Positions 32,478 to 42,570 of a stretch of 64,000 bases of DNA are shown here, in pieces. Under the pieces are notes generated by a model. It saw nothing but the letters and a program-made list of their open reading frames with translations. It had not been told where the DNA came from and made no database searches. The position numbers were made by a program, and so were the translations under genes. Positions within the stretch are counted from its first letter, which is position 1; every line of letters begins with the position of its first letter. The DNA is from Ensifer adhaerens. GTDB taxonomy: Bacteria > Pseudomonadota > Alphaproteobacteria > Rhizobiales > Rhizobiaceae. The DNA lies in assembly GCF_001270265.1 (NCBI RefSeq), contig NZ_LGAP01000009.1:124001-188000 (forward strand). Direction: 5' to 3'.

Positions 32478-33901
32478 GGATGGATCGCCCCGTTGTTGTC
32501 ATGGTTCGAACGCCCGCTTGCGAAAGCGAAGAGTGCGAAACCGAAGGTGCGCCTTACGGCGAAATGAAGCAGCATAGCCTCGACGAACATAGCGCCGGCG
32601 GTTGCAAATGCAGCACCGGTCAATCCGAAGAGAGGAATGAGGCTCAGGTTAAGCGCGATGTTGGCCATGAGTGCGCCAGCGTAAAGGATCACGCAGAGCG
32701 TCTGCTGACCTGCCATCGTCAGCAGGATTTCGGCAGGCCCGATGAAAGCCTTGGCCATGATGCCGGCAAAGAGGATGGCCATTAGCGGCAGGCCGCCGAC
32801 GAAGGCAGGGCCGAAGAGCGAAAGCAGGAAGGGTCCGGCAAGCAGGACCATGGTTCCGAGCAGGAGCGATGGCCAGAATGCCCAGCGCGCACTGTCGACG
32901 GCGATGTCTGCCAATTGCCGGCGGTCGCGGGCGGCCATGGCGCCGGCGATACGGGGGCCTGCCGCTGCCTTGACCGCGAACATGACGAAATGCACCAATG
33001 CCATCGTCTTGGCGGCGGCGAAATAAACGGCGACATCGTCCGGCTTGAGATAGAATCCGACGATGACCACGTCGGAATTGGTCAGCAGGAAGCCGAAGCC
33101 GTCGATCAGGAAGATCGGGACCGCGACCTGGAGCCATCGTCCCATTTCGATCCGAAGCGGCCCACTGACATAGCGCGAACGCAGCCGCCAAGTGAGAACG
33201 AGGAACTGACTGACGGTCGTGACATAGGCGGCGGCCATGGCAGCGGCCATCGCGGTTCGTGCCGTGTGCGGCTCCCCCATCGTCGTTGCCAGCACCATGA
33301 AGGCGAGCACCAGCAGCGGGCGAATGATGAATGTCGGGCTCATCGCCGAAAGCGGCCAACCGTGCGCGCGGGCGGTGCCGTCCATCACATCGCCAAGCGC
33401 GATCATCGGAAGCGTGAACAGGCCGAGATAGAGTGGAACCAGATAGTAGCCCTCGATCCGGTCGGCAAAAAGCCAAAGCCCCAGAAATCCGACGAGGGCA
33501 AGCGTGCTTGCGGACACGAGGGCGAAGATCCGGGCGGTGGTCGTCAGGCCACGAATTTCGGCCAGCGCCGAGGTCGCCTGGTACTCGGGCAGGAAGCGGA
33601 TCACGGCCGAATGGAAGCCGATGCAGGAAAGGCTGCCGAACAGGATGACCAGTACCCAGACGAAGACGAAGATGCCGTATTCGAACTCGCCCATCAGGCG
33701 CGCGAGAATGATCTGGGACAGGAACGCGATCGCGGCGCTGAGGATGCGGATGACGAAGGCGACAAGTGCCATGCGCCGCGCCGTATTCTTCGGGTCCTGT
33801 TCGGTCAGGGCGGCGACCAGCACGCCGATCAGCGGAGACAAGCGGTGTCGCAGCGCCGACGGCAGCATTCGTCCGGCTGTTTGACATACCGCCATGAACA
33901 C
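32474..33901 (-). CDS. Polysaccharide flippase (Wzx/MVF-like membrane transporter)
   Basis: A 475-residue integral membrane protein with about 12-14 hydrophobic helices, for example VAFVIRILSAAIAFLSQIIL, FVWVLVILFGSLSCIGFHSA and WPSLLLGTMVLLAGPFLLSL. It fits the polysaccharide biosynthesis/MOP flippase superfamily that moves lipid-linked sugars across the inner membrane. It is the upstream gene of a two-gene operon with the GNAT-type acyltransferase. The gap upstream to secA (33902-34124) shows no gene. Confidence 0.8.
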   Translation of the reverse strand: MFMAVCQTAGRMLPSALRHRLSPLIGVLVAALTEQDPKNTARRMALVAFVIRILSAAIAFLSQIILARLMGEFEYGIFVFVWVLVILFGSLSCIGFHSAVIRFLPEYQATSALAEIRGLTTTARIFALVSASTLALVGFLGLWLFADRIEGYYLVPLYLGLFTLPMIALGDVMDGTARAHGWPLSAMSPTFIIRPLLVLAFMVLATTMGEPHTARTAMAAAMAAAYVTTVSQFLVLTWRLRSRYVSGPLRIEMGRWLQVAVPIFLIDGFGFLLTNSDVVIVGFYLKPDDVAVYFAAAKTMALVHFVMFAVKAAAGPRIAGAMAARDRRQLADIAVDSARWAFWPSLLLGTMVLLAGPFLLSLFGPAFVGGLPLMAILFAGIMAKAFIGPAEILLTMAGQQTLCVILYAGALMANIALNLSLIPLFGLTGAAFATAGAMFVEAMLLHFAVRRTFGFALFAFASGRSNHDNNGAIHP

Positions 33902-34124
33902 GAGAACACCCTGAGATTACGCAATACAGGGTTTAGTTGTGCCAGATCAGCGTTAACAAACGGTTCAGTCGGGGGGCTCGCCTTAGGGAGGGAACCGATC
34001 GGACGGGGTTCGATCGGTGGCTTTAAAGACGATGGGCGGACGGCAAGGCGGACCGCCCCGCACCAAGCGGCCGCCCAAGGTGCAGCAATGGGATGGTCTT
34101 GGCGCTTTGCACTTCTGCAAACAA

Positions 34125-34148
34125 AAATGCCGCCCGAAGGCGGCATTT
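34125..34148 (-). terminator. Rho-independent terminator of secA
   Basis: Read on the minus strand: AAATGCCGCC, loop TTCG, GGCGGCATTT then TTTGTTT. The hairpin starts five bases after the secA stop codon. Confidence 0.85.
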
Positions 34149-34152
34149 CAGA

Positions 34153-36867
34153 TCAGGCTTCGTAAATTCCGTGGCAATGCTTGTACTTCTTGCCGGAGCC
34201 GCATGGGCAGGCCTCGTTGCGCGAGACCTTGCCCCAGGTCGAAGGATCGGCCGGGTTGCGGTTTGTCGGTGCGACGGCCAGCAGCGAACCAGCACCGCCA
34301 CCGAAATCGTCTTCGCCGGTCAACGGATCGATATGGTGACCCACCATCTGCGGCGGTACCGGCTGCGGAGCCTCGGCTGCCTCGCGGACCAGTTCGACGC
34401 GCATAAGCTGGGCCGTTACGGCCTGGCGCAGGTTGCCGAGCAGGGCCTGGAACATTTCGAAGGCTTCGGACTTGTATTCCTGCAGCGGGTCGCGCTGGGC
34501 ATAGCCACGGAAGCCGATGACCGAGCGCAGGTGGTCGAGGTTGACGATGTGTTCGCGCCAGAGATGGTCGAGCGTCTGCAGAATGACCGAGCGCTCGACA
34601 TATTGCATGATCTCGGGGCCGAAACGCTCGGCCCGGTCGGCCACAGCCTTTTCGGTCGCCGCCGTCACGCGCTCGAGAATGTCGTTCTCGTCGATGCCCT
34701 CCTCGGCTGCCCATTCGACGATCGGCAGGTCGAGGTTGAGGTATTGTTGGACGTCGGCCTTGAGGCCCTCGACGTCCCACTGTTCTGCATAGGCCCGCTC
34801 GGGGATGCGCTTGGAAACGATGTCTTCGATGACTTCGTTGCGCATGTCGGTGATGGTTTCAGTAACGCTCTCGGCATCCATCAGCTCGATGCGCTGCTCG
34901 AAGATCACCTTGCGCTGGTCATTGAGCACGTCGTCGTATTTCAGAAGGTTTTTGCGGATGTCGAAGTTGCGGGCTTCGACCTTCTTCTGGGCGCGTTCAA
35001 GTGCCTTGTTGATCCAGGGATGGACGATCGACTCGCCTTCCTTCAGGCCGAGCTTCTGCAGCATGCCGTCCATGCGGTCGGAGCCGAAGATGCGCATCAG
35101 GTCGTCTTGAAGCGACAGGTAGAACTTGGAGCGACCCGGGTCGCCCTGACGGCCAGAACGGCCGCGGAGCTGGTTGTCGATACGGCGGCTTTCGTGGCGT
35201 TCGGTGGCGAGGACGTAAAGTCCGCCGGCGGCCAGCGCCTTTTCCTTCAACTGCTGCACCTCGTTGCGGATCGCCTGTTCGCGCTCGTTGCGCTCGGGGC
35301 CGGGCTCGACCTCTGCGAGTTCCTGCTGGATGCGCATGTCGACGTTGCCGCCGAGCTGGATGTCGGTACCGCGACCCGCCATGTTGGTGGCGATCGTGAC
35401 TGCGCCCGGCACGCCGGCCTGTGCGACGATAAAGGCTTCCTGCTCGTGGTAACGCGCGTTCAGCACCTGGAAGTTGTTGAACCCGGACTTCTTGAGCAGA
35501 TCGGCAAGCTGTTCGGACTTTTCGATCGACGTCGTGCCGACCAGCATCGGCTGGCCGCGCTCGTGCGCCGACTTGATCTCGTCGATGATCGCTTTCAGCT
35601 TCTCGCCCTGGGTACGATAGACCTCGTCGTCCTCGTCGAGACGCTTGATCGGCAAGTTGGTCGGAACTTCAATGACTTCCAGGCCGTAGATGTTGCCGAA
35701 TTCTTCCGCTTCGGTGGAGGCCGTGCCGGTCATGCCGCCGAGCTTGGAATACATGCGGAAATAGTTCTGGAAGGTGATCGAGGCGAGCGTCTGGTTCTCG
35801 GGCTGGATCTGCACCTTTTCCTTGGCTTCGAGCGCCTGATGCTGGCCTTCGGAATAGCGGCGGCCCGGCATCATGCGGCCGGTGAATTCGTCGATGATGA
35901 CGATCTCGCCGTTGCGCACGATATAGTCCTTGTCGCGCTGGAACAGCTTATGGGCCTTCAACGCGTTGTTGACGTGGTGGACGATTGCGACGTTTTCGAT
36001 GTCGTAGAGCGATTCACCCTTGAGCAGGCCTGCCTGTTTCAGCAGGTTTTCGAGCTTCTCGGTGCCTTCTTCGGAGAAGTTGGCCGAGCGCTGCTTCTCG
36101 TCGATCTCGTAGTCTTCAGGCGAAAGCAGCGGGATGAACTCGTTGATCGTGTTGTAGAGATCCGAGCGGTCGTCGAGCGGGCCGGAGATGATCAGCGGCG
36201 TGCGCGCTTCGTCGACGAGGATCGAGTCCACTTCGTCGACGATGGCGAAGAAGTGACCGCGCTGCACCATCTGCGGGCGCTCGTACTTCATGTTGTCGCG
36301 CAGATAGTCGAAGCCGAGTTCGTTGTTGGTCGCGTAGGTGATGTCGCAGGCATAGGCGTTGTGGCGCTGGTCATCGGTGAGGCCATGGACGATGACGCCG
36401 GTCGACAGGCCGAGGAAGCTGTAGACGCGGCCCATGGTGGCGGCGTCGCGCTGGGCCAGGTAGTCGTTGACGGTGACGACGTGCACGCCCTTGCTGGCAA
36501 GCGCGTTGAGATAGACGGGCAGGGTTGCGACGAGCGTCTTGCCTTCGCCGGTCTTCATTTCGGCGATGGCGCGCTCGTGCAGGATCATGCCGCCGATCAG
36601 CTGCACGTCGAAGGGACGCAGGCCAAGCACGCGGCGGGCTGCCTCGCGGGCAACCGCAAAGGCCGGCACCAGCAGGTCGTCGAGGGTCTTGCCGTCTGCG
36701 AACTCTTGGCGGAATTCCACGGTCTTGGCGGCGAGTGCCTCATCCGACAAAGCCTTCATATCGGCTTCAAGAGCGTTGATGGCATCCACTCTGGCCTTGT
36801 AGCCACGCACACGGCGATCGTTGGAGGAACCAAACAACTTGCGGGCTAGGCCGCCGAGACTGACCAT
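34153..36867 (-). CDS. secA: Preprotein translocase ATPase SecA
   Basis: A 904-residue motor that pushes unfolded preproteins through SecYEG using ATP. Seen: N-terminal [14 protein letters not shown], Walker A in MKTGEGKT, the DEVD-type box in [30 protein letters not shown], and the C-terminal zinc motif [14 protein letters not shown] (SEC-C, binds SecB and lipid). Length is as expected for rhizobia. ATG 36867 is chosen because it gives the conserved [10 protein letters not shown] start; the open extension to 36921 lacks similarity. Single gene with its own terminator. Confidence 0.97.
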   Translation of the reverse strand: MVSLGGLARKLFGSSNDRRVRGYKARVDAINALEADMKALSDEALAAKTVEFRQEFADGKTLDDLLVPAFAVAREAARRVLGLRPFDVQLIGGMILHERAIAEMKTGEGKTLVATLPVYLNALASKGVHVVTVNDYLAQRDAATMGRVYSFLGLSTGVIVHGLTDDQRHNAYACDITYATNNELGFDYLRDNMKYERPQMVQRGHFFAIVDEVDSILVDEARTPLIISGPLDDRSDLYNTINEFIPLLSPEDYEIDEKQRSANFSEEGTEKLENLLKQAGLLKGESLYDIENVAIVHHVNNALKAHKLFQRDKDYIVRNGEIVIIDEFTGRMMPGRRYSEGQHQALEAKEKVQIQPENQTLASITFQNYFRMYSKLGGMTGTASTEAEEFGNIYGLEVIEVPTNLPIKRLDEDDEVYRTQGEKLKAIIDEIKSAHERGQPMLVGTTSIEKSEQLADLLKKSGFNNFQVLNARYHEQEAFIVAQAGVPGAVTIATNMAGRGTDIQLGGNVDMRIQQELAEVEPGPERNEREQAIRNEVQQLKEKALAAGGLYVLATERHESRRIDNQLRGRSGRQGDPGRSKFYLSLQDDLMRIFGSDRMDGMLQKLGLKEGESIVHPWINKALERAQKKVEARNFDIRKNLLKYDDVLNDQRKVIFEQRIELMDAESVTETITDMRNEVIEDIVSKRIPERAYAEQWDVEGLKADVQQYLNLDLPIVEWAAEEGIDENDILERVTAATEKAVADRAERFGPEIMQYVERSVILQTLDHLWREHIVNLDHLRSVIGFRGYAQRDPLQEYKSEAFEMFQALLGNLRQAVTAQLMRVELVREAAEAPQPVPPQMVGHHIDPLTGEDDFGGGAGSLLAVAPTNRNPADPSTWGKVSRNEACPCGSGKKYKHCHGIYEA

Positions 36868-37112
36868 ACGAATGGTCCTTTCTTTTTTGTTGCCTTGGGT
36901 TCCACTGGCCGCACCGTCCAAAACCGCGCAATGCCGTGAAACGCCCGGAAACTGTTCTGGACGCGAGGTTGCGTGACAGATAAGAGGGGGGTCGAATTAT
37001 GTCAACGCACTTGCATGGCCGGACGGCTACAGAACGGCCACATTCTGGTGGTGTTCAGCCGCCACAAGCCCGATGCAATCGCGTTGACGGCCAAAGGTGA
37101 AAGGTTACGAGC

Positions 37113-37970
37113 ATGTCGAAGTTGAAAACCCTGGCCGCTGCGGCCCTGGTTGCGGCGATCGCCGTTCATGGTGTCGCGCGCGCCGAAGACGCGGACCCGG
37201 TCATTGCGACCGTCGGTGGCGAGGAAGTGCGCCAGTCCGAGCTCAATCTCGCCCTTGGCGGTCTCGACCCGCAGCTCCAGCAGATGCCGGAAGAGCAGAA
37301 GCGTGCTGCCGCGCTGTCGGCCGTCATCGACGTCAAGCTTCTGTCGAAGACGGCAGAGAAGGAAGGCCTTCAGGACGATGCGACCTTCAAGCAGCGTCTC
37401 GCCTACCTGACTGAGCGCGAACTGCACAACGCCTTCTTCAAGAAGCACGTCGTCGACGCGATCACCAAGGAAGAAGTGAAGGCGCGCTACGACAAGGAAA
37501 TCGCGGCCGTTCCCGTTCAGGAAGAGATCAAGGCGCGTCACATCCTCGTCAAGACCGAGGAAGAGGCCAAGGAAATCATCAAGGAACTCGACGCCGGCAA
37601 GAGCTTCGTCGAACTCGCCAAGGCCAAGTCCTCCGATCCGAACAAGGACGACGGCGGCGACCTCGGCTACTTCACCAAGGGCCGCATGGTTCCGGAATTC
37701 GAAGCCGTCGTGTTCACGCTCGACAAGGGCGCCTATACCAAGACGCCGGTGAAGACGCAGTTCGGCTTCCACGTCATCCTGGTCGAAGACAAGCGCCCGC
37801 AGGCGCCGCCGACACTGGAGCAGGTCGAGCCGCAGGTTCGTCAGCTTGTCATGCGCGACAAATACGTTGAGCTGCTTGCTGCTGCCAAGAAGGACGCCGG
37901 TGTCGAGATTTCCGATCCGGCTCTGAAGAAGGCCTATGACGAGGCCAACAAGGCGCAGGAAGCCAAGTAA
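37113..37970 (+). CDS. Periplasmic peptidyl-prolyl isomerase, parvulin/PpiC type
   Basis: A 285-residue exported foldase. Residues 1-24 are a signal peptide (LAAAALVAAIAVHGVARA, cut near ARA-ED). An N-terminal helical SurA-like region (about 30-130) precedes the parvulin domain (about 135-235) with IKARHILVKTEEEAKEII, FVELAKAKSSDPNKDDGGDL, GYFTKGRMVPEFE and TQFGFHVILVED. It helps fold outer-membrane or periplasmic proteins. Divergent from secA, followed by a terminator. Confidence 0.9.
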   Translation: MSKLKTLAAAALVAAIAVHGVARAEDADPVIATVGGEEVRQSELNLALGGLDPQLQQMPEEQKRAAALSAVIDVKLLSKTAEKEGLQDDATFKQRLAYLTERELHNAFFKKHVVDAITKEEVKARYDKEIAAVPVQEEIKARHILVKTEEEAKEIIKELDAGKSFVELAKAKSSDPNKDDGGDLGYFTKGRMVPEFEAVVFTLDKGAYTKTPVKTQFGFHVILVEDKRPQAPPTLEQVEPQVRQLVMRDKYVELLAAAKKDAGVEISDPALKKAYDEANKAQEAK

Positions 37971-38026
37971 TTTTCGACCGGCGAGTCCTGCCTAACGGCG
38001 GGCCCGCCGATCAACGTTTCTTGTCG

Positions 38027-38059
38027 ATGCCCGACGGCCCGAAAGCCGATCGGGCATTT
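38027..38059 (+). terminator. Terminator hairpin after the parvulin gene
   Basis: ATGCCCGACGGC pairs with GCCGATCGGGCAT (one bulged base) around the loop CCGAAA, followed by TTTG. It separates the parvulin gene from argJ. Confidence 0.7.
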
Positions 38060-38103
38060 GTCGCAACTTCACCTTGATCCCACGGTCTTCACGCAGGTTT
38101 CCC

Positions 38104-39345
38104 ATGTCCGGTTCCGTCTCTCCGCTCGCTCCGAAAACCTTTGCCGAAATGCCCGCCTTGCGTGGCGTGCGCATGGCAACTGCCGCTGCCGGCATCAAGT
38201 ACAAGAACCGTACCGATGTGCTGATGATGGTTTTCGACCAGCCTGCTGCCGTTGCCGGCGTGTTCACGCGCTCCAAGTGCCCCTCTGCGCCTGTCGACTT
38301 CTGCCGCCAGAACCTTGGCGGCGGCGTTGCGCGTGCAGTCGTCGTCAATTCCGGTAACGCCAATGCCTTCACCGGCAAGAAGGGCCGCGAGGCGACGGAG
38401 CTGACCGCGAAGTCGGCGGCGAAGGCGGTCGGTTGCGCCGAGAGCGAGGTGTTTCTTGCCTCGACCGGCGTCATCGGCGAACCGCTGGATGCGACGAAGT
38501 TTGCAGGCGTGCTCGACGATCTCGCGGTTGCCGGCCGCCAAGACTTCTGGTTCGAGGCGGCCAAGGCGATCATGACCACGGACACCTATCCGAAGGTCGC
38601 CACCCGCAGCGCCGAGATCGGTGGCGTGAAGGTCACGATCAACGGCATCGCCAAGGGCGCAGGCATGATCGCGCCTGATATGGCGACGATGCTTTCCTTC
38701 GTCGTCACCGACGCCGACATTGCGCCGGCGGCACTGCAGGCGCTGCTTTCGGCCGGCGTCGGCCCGACCTTCAATTCGGTCACCGTCGACAGCGACACCT
38801 CGACGTCGGATACGCTGATGCTGTTTGCGACCGGTGCCGCCGCCGGCGATGGCCAGCAGAAAGTCACGGATGCATCCGATGCGAAGCTCGACGCCTTCCG
38901 GACGGCACTTAACGACCTGCTGCGCGATCTGGCTCTCCAGGTCGTTCGCGACGGCGAGGGTGCGCGCAAGATGGTTGCCGTCACGGTGGAAGGTGCCGAG
39001 AACGATGCGGCTGCCAAGCGCATCGCGCTTTCGATCGCCAACTCACCGCTGGTCAAGACTGCGGTTGCCGGTGAGGACGCCAATTGGGGCCGGGTGGTCA
39101 TGGCCGTCGGCAAATCCGGCGAGATGGCAGAGCGCGATCGGCTGGCGATCTGGTTCGGCGATGTGCGCGTTGCCGTCGAGGGCGAGCGCGATCCTACCTA
39201 TTCGGAAGTGGCCGCCACGGCAGTCATGAAGGCGCAGGATATCCCGATCCGTGTCGATATCGGCCTCGGTTCTGGACGTGCGACGGTCTTTACCTGCGAC
39301 CTCACCAAGGAATATGTCGAAATCAACGGCGACTACAGAAGCTGA
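38104..39345 (+). CDS. argJ: Glutamate N-acetyltransferase / amino-acid acetyltransferase
   Basis: A 413-residue bifunctional ArgJ, which moves the acetyl group from N-acetylornithine to glutamate in the cyclic arginine pathway and can also use acetyl-CoA. The self-cleavage site is seen in [14 protein letters not shown], where the Thr becomes the N-terminal nucleophile of the beta subunit. Other conserved parts are [25 protein letters not shown] and the C-terminal [19 protein letters not shown] 38104 gives the usual length; the open frame from 38074 does not add conserved sequence. It is followed by a GNAT and a MutT gene. Confidence 0.95.
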   Translation: MSGSVSPLAPKTFAEMPALRGVRMATAAAGIKYKNRTDVLMMVFDQPAAVAGVFTRSKCPSAPVDFCRQNLGGGVARAVVVNSGNANAFTGKKGREATELTAKSAAKAVGCAESEVFLASTGVIGEPLDATKFAGVLDDLAVAGRQDFWFEAAKAIMTTDTYPKVATRSAEIGGVKVTINGIAKGAGMIAPDMATMLSFVVTDADIAPAALQALLSAGVGPTFNSVTVDSDTSTSDTLMLFATGAAAGDGQQKVTDASDAKLDAFRTALNDLLRDLALQVVRDGEGARKMVAVTVEGAENDAAAKRIALSIANSPLVKTAVAGEDANWGRVVMAVGKSGEMAERDRLAIWFGDVRVAVEGERDPTYSEVAATAVMKAQDIPIRVDIGLGSGRATVFTCDLTKEYVEINGDYRS

Positions 39346-39429
39346 CGCCTTTACGAGCAGTCTTTCCCGGGGGCTTGCAGCTCCCGGAGCTGCTTGCGGT
39401 AATTGGTTTGGCCTGTTGGGGGTAAGCAG

Positions 39430-40248
39430 ATGACATCGAACGAGACTCAGCCGTCCGCAGGCGATGCTGCGGCTGAAGGCAAGGACAAGCGGATGGTTGA
39501 TCTTCCGAGCGTGCGGCGGCTTGAGGCAGTCGGTTTTCGTGCCTGGCCGGCAGCGTCGGTTCACTATGACGGCAGCTGGCTGATCCGGCTGAATGCCGGC
39601 CACGATTCCAAGCGTCTCAACTCCGTCAATCCGCTCGACCCTTCCGATTACCGCGATATCCCCGTCCGATTGGAAAAGGCTGCTCGGCGTTTTGCCGATT
39701 ACGGCCGGCCGCTGACCGTGCGGCAGACGCCGTTGACGCCGCCGCAGCTGATCGCACACATGGATGCCGAAGGTTGGACTGCCTTCTCCCATAGCATCGT
39801 GATGATGGCTGATATCGCCGAGCGCGACTTCGGCGATGGCATAGACCATCTGCCGATCAAGGATGTCGGCCGCTTCGTCGACGCGCGCATCCGCATCGGC
39901 AGGGAAGATCCCAAGACCAAGGCGGCGCTCGCCGAGATCATCAATTCCATCAAGCCGGAAAGCGGTCTGTTTCTCTTCGAGGATGTGGAGAGCGGCCCGA
40001 CGGCGGTGTCACTTGTCGTTCAGGACAACGATCTCGCCGGTATCATGCTGTTTGCCGTTGACGAACACTTCCGCCGCCAGGGGGTGGGCAAGGCCCTGCT
40101 CGACGTTTCGCTGCGCTGGGCGCGGCTGCGCGGCGCGAAGAAGGCATGGCTGCAGGTCGAGTCAGCCAACGAGGCGGCGCTGGCGCTCTATCGTGGTGCC
40201 GGCTTCTCAGACGTCTACACCTATCTCTACCGCACGCCGAAGGCCTGA
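39430..40248 (+). CDS. GNAT N-acetyltransferase with N-terminal extension
   Basis: A 272-residue protein. The C-terminal GNAT domain (about 175-272) shows LVVQDNDLAGIMLFAVDEHF, then RRQGVGKALLDVSLRWA (acetyl-CoA pyrophosphate loop RRQGVG) and NEAALALYRGAGF. The N-terminal 120 residues (RRLEAVGFRAWPAASVHYDG) resemble the pattern that precedes the GNAT domain in many rhizobial argJ-neighbour proteins. It is four bases from mutT, so likely one transcript with argJ and mutT. Substrate unknown. Confidence 0.85.
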   Translation: MTSNETQPSAGDAAAEGKDKRMVDLPSVRRLEAVGFRAWPAASVHYDGSWLIRLNAGHDSKRLNSVNPLDPSDYRDIPVRLEKAARRFADYGRPLTVRQTPLTPPQLIAHMDAEGWTAFSHSIVMMADIAERDFGDGIDHLPIKDVGRFVDARIRIGREDPKTKAALAEIINSIKPESGLFLFEDVESGPTAVSLVVQDNDLAGIMLFAVDEHFRRQGVGKALLDVSLRWARLRGAKKAWLQVESANEAALALYRGAGFSDVYTYLYRTPKA

Positions 40249-40251
40249 TTG

Positions 40252-40665
40252 ATGGATGCCACCGGAAAGAAGATCATTCTCGTTGCCGCCTGCGCATTGG
40301 TGGATTCCGACGGCCGAATCCTTCTGGCGCAGCGCCCTCAAGGCAAATCGCTTGCCGGCCTTTGGGAGTTTCCCGGTGGCAAGGTGGAGCCCGGCGAGAC
40401 GCCGGAGGAAACGCTGATCCGCGAGCTGGACGAAGAGCTTGGCATCCAGACCAAGGTCGCGTGTCTGGCGCCGCTGACCTTCGCCAGCCACACCTACGAC
40501 GATTTCCATCTGCTGATGCCGCTTTACGTCTGCCGGCGCTATGAAGGCGTGGCGATCGGGCGGGAGGGCCAGGCGATCAAATGGGTGCGCTCCAAGGCGC
40601 TGCGCGACTACCCGATGCCTCCTGCCGACGAGCCGCTTATCCCATTTCTGATGGATTTGCTCTGA
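40252..40665 (+). CDS. mutT: MutT/Nudix 8-oxo-dGTP diphosphatase
   Basis: A 137-residue Nudix hydrolase that removes 8-oxo-dGTP from the nucleotide pool. The Nudix box GGKVEPGETPEETLIRELDE continuing ELGI is complete. The segment RPQGKSLAGLWEFPGG is typical of MutT. ATG 40252 is preferred to the TTG one codon earlier. Downstream of the GNAT gene in the same orientation. Confidence 0.88.
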   Translation: MDATGKKIILVAACALVDSDGRILLAQRPQGKSLAGLWEFPGGKVEPGETPEETLIRELDEELGIQTKVACLAPLTFASHTYDDFHLLMPLYVCRRYEGVAIGREGQAIKWVRSKALRDYPMPPADEPLIPFLMDLL

Positions 40666-40888
40666 ACCTACCCAAAAACCGACCGATTATTAATCGATCG
40701 TTTATCTCCCTCCCGCAAAGATAGCCTCAAATCAGTTTCGGTACGTAACGTTCAGCGGACGGCGTATCGGTTTCGGGCAATGTGGCAGAACGAAGCTTGG
40801 GAAGGATGCTCCCGTTCGCCGCATCTTATGCGTTTGTGAGGCTGGGATGGTAGACGACGATTTCTGGAGGACGGTTCAGGAGAAGGAC

Positions 40889-41167
40889 ATGGTGACGAGC
40901 CAGTCCCGCCGGACAGGCGTGCTCAATCTGTCGCTGCTGTTTGGAACAGCCGTGATTGCACTGACGCTGATCCTGACGCCGATGCTGTCCTCGAAGACGG
41001 ACAAGCGCATGCTGGCGAATACGCCGGTGGACTACGACAATATTTCGACCGGCTCGATCCCCTCGAACGGCACGACGAAGCGCTACACCGTGCGCCGCAG
41101 CGTGCTTCAGGAAATGCCGGGTGCGGTCTGCATCATCGATGCTGACGGCAGCAAGAGTGGCTGCTGA
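40889..41167 (+). CDS. Small membrane-anchored conserved protein
   Basis: A 92-residue protein with one N-terminal membrane helix (LNLSLLFGTAVIALTLILTP) and a short periplasmic part containing CIIDADGSKSGC. ATG 40889 with AGGAGAAGG just upstream is preferred to the ATG at 40847, which has a weaker site. It lies just before the Flp pilin gene and in the same direction, so it may belong with it. Function unknown. The 180-base gap upstream holds nothing obvious. Confidence 0.65.
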   Translation: MVTSQSRRTGVLNLSLLFGTAVIALTLILTPMLSSKTDKRMLANTPVDYDNISTGSIPSNGTTKRYTVRRSVLQEMPGAVCIIDADGSKSGC

Positions 41168-41241
41168 TCTGGGCGGCGCGTCGGACTGGTTCCTTGCGTG
41201 TCTGCCGGTCGGGAAGTGAGTTCCAACCGGGCTGGGAACCT

Positions 41242-41415
41242 ATGAACACGCTGAAGCGCCTTATTCACGATAGAAGCGGGGCCACCGCGGTGGAGTATGG
41301 GCTGATCGCGGCCATCATTTCTGTCAGTCTGCTGCTCGGGATGGAGCAGATACAGGCGGCGCTTACGGCCATCTTCGAGCTGCTGACGACGACGATCCGC
41401 AACGCCATGAATTGA
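41242..41415 (+). CDS. Flp/Fap pilin component
   Basis: A 57-residue type IVb pilin precursor. After a short basic leader (MNTLKRLIHDRSG) comes ATAVEYGLIAAIISVSLLL, the typical G-x-x-AVEYGL motif with Glu at +5 and Tyr at +6, the prepilin peptidase substrate. No cpa/tad assembly genes are nearby, so it is an orphan pilin relying on a Tad machine elsewhere. Confidence 0.9.
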   Translation: MNTLKRLIHDRSGATAVEYGLIAAIISVSLLLGMEQIQAALTAIFELLTTTIRNAMN

Positions 41416-41440
41416 TGGTGGTCGACTGGCCGCTTTAGCG

Positions 41441-41522
41441 CGTTTCCACTTTAGACGGACGCGCAGAAACGCTCTATCTCTTTGCTTTTACGCATTTCCT
41501 GGCTTTCCTGGAAATGCTTTAG
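41441..41522. repeat. Rhizobial intergenic repeat, family A copy 1
   Basis: Begins CGTTTCCACTTTAGAC and continues with CGCTCTATCT, TTTACGCATTTCCTG and a final AAATGCTTTAG. A second copy with the same blocks is at 43655-43753. The element resembles repeats scattered in rhizobial genomes. It overlaps the last codon of the neighbouring methyltransferase gene. Confidence 0.8.
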
Positions 41523-42397
41523 ACCGGTCTTTCCTTCGTCCCCAGCGCCTCCGACAACCGCTGTTTGGCAGAGCCCGGCTTCAGCGGTTTCTGCTGGCTT
41601 TCGTGCGGCGCCCAGCCAGAGAGGTAGACGACGGAGAAGGTCGCACGGATGCGGCCGTCCGGGTCGGAGAAGCGTTCCGCATAGATTTCTGCAGCCCTCA
41701 GGAAAAAGCGCCGGGACACCGGTGTCCGGCTGCGGGCAGCCAGCGGGCTGGTCATGCCCATCGCCCGCAAATCCCGGATCAGTGCGAAGAGCGAATCGTA
41801 CCGCACCGTATAGGTTTCCGCGTCCGCCACCGGCAGGGCAAAGCCCGCCCGTTGCAGCAATGCGCCCATGTCGCGAACGTCGGCAAAGGGAATGACACGC
41901 GGGCTCGCACCGCCGGTCAACTCGGCTTCAGCGGCAAGCAACGCCTCGCGCAGTTCGTTCAACGTTCCATTGCCGGGAATTGCCGCCAGAAAAAGCCCGT
42001 CGGGCTTCAGCGACCGGCGCGCCTGGATGAAGGCGCCGGGTGTGTCGTTGGTGAGATGCAGCGACAGGGGGGAGACGAGAAGATTGAGTGTCTCGGGCTC
42101 GGCGGGGATGCGCTCGAGCGGCGCAATAGCAACCGGCATGGCGGTCGTGCCGAAGCCGGGGTCGGTTTCCACCCGCTCGACCATTCCGACCTTGCCCGTT
42201 TCCAGGAGGCGATGTGCCGTTGCGCCGGTGTAGCCGTGCAATTCCATTGCCTTGTCGAACTGCCGCTCGACCACGCTGACGCGGTCGGCCAGTTCCTGTG
42301 CGACGATATCGAGGAGGAAGGCCGCCTTCGGGTCGGCATTGCGCAGCGCCCGGCGACGGTGCGCCTCGACAAGGGTCTGGTCAAAGATGATTTCCAC
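41519..42397 (-). CDS. SAM-dependent methyltransferase (BioC/NDUFAF5-like)
   Basis: A 292-residue class I methyltransferase-like protein; the family includes NDUFAF5, an arginine hydroxylase of complex I assembly. Seen: FDQTLVEAHRRRAL at the N-terminus, SPLSLHLTNDTPGAFIQARR and LKPDGLFLAAIPGNGTLNEL. The ATG at 42418 falls inside a palindromic repeat; the GTG at 42397 has GGAG nine bases upstream and starts the conserved part, so it is preferred. The stop lies in another repeat. Divergent from comF. Confidence 0.8.
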   Translation of the reverse strand: MEIIFDQTLVEAHRRRALRNADPKAAFLLDIVAQELADRVSVVERQFDKAMELHGYTGATAHRLLETGKVGMVERVETDPGFGTTAMPVAIAPLERIPAEPETLNLLVSPLSLHLTNDTPGAFIQARRSLKPDGLFLAAIPGNGTLNELREALLAAEAELTGGASPRVIPFADVRDMGALLQRAGFALPVADAETYTVRYDSLFALIRDLRAMGMTSPLAARSRTPVSRRFFLRAAEIYAERFSDPDGRIRATFSVVYLSGWAPHESQQKPLKPGSAKQRLSEALGTKERPV

Positions 42398-42412
42398 GGT
42401 ACTGTGCTCCGA

Positions 42413-42520
42413 CAGCATGATTGCTTCCCTGGAGCGGAACCGATTTAAGGGAAAAATCATGCTGAAATTCAAAGTGCTACAGCGCCCTTTGCGCGTCTGA
42501 AAAGACGCGCGGCACTGTAG
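42413..42520. repeat. Rhizobial palindromic repeat, family B (RIME-like)
   Basis: Three nested inverted repeats: CAGCATGATT (42413) with AATCATGCTG (42455), CTACAG (42477) with CTGTAG (42515), and CGCGTCT-GAAA-AGACGCG (42492-42509). This two-hairpin layout matches the Rhizobium intergenic mosaic elements as I remember them. It separates the methyltransferase from comF. Confidence 0.8.
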
Positions 42521-42570
42521 GGTGTTCCAGTGTCCTGCAAAGAAACCCACATGACGGCAAAGTCAACCTC

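Noticed and set aside
34093-36849. 918-codon frame on the plus strand opposite secA
   Set aside because: It is the antisense shadow of secA, produced by high-GC codon bias; secA itself has all motifs.
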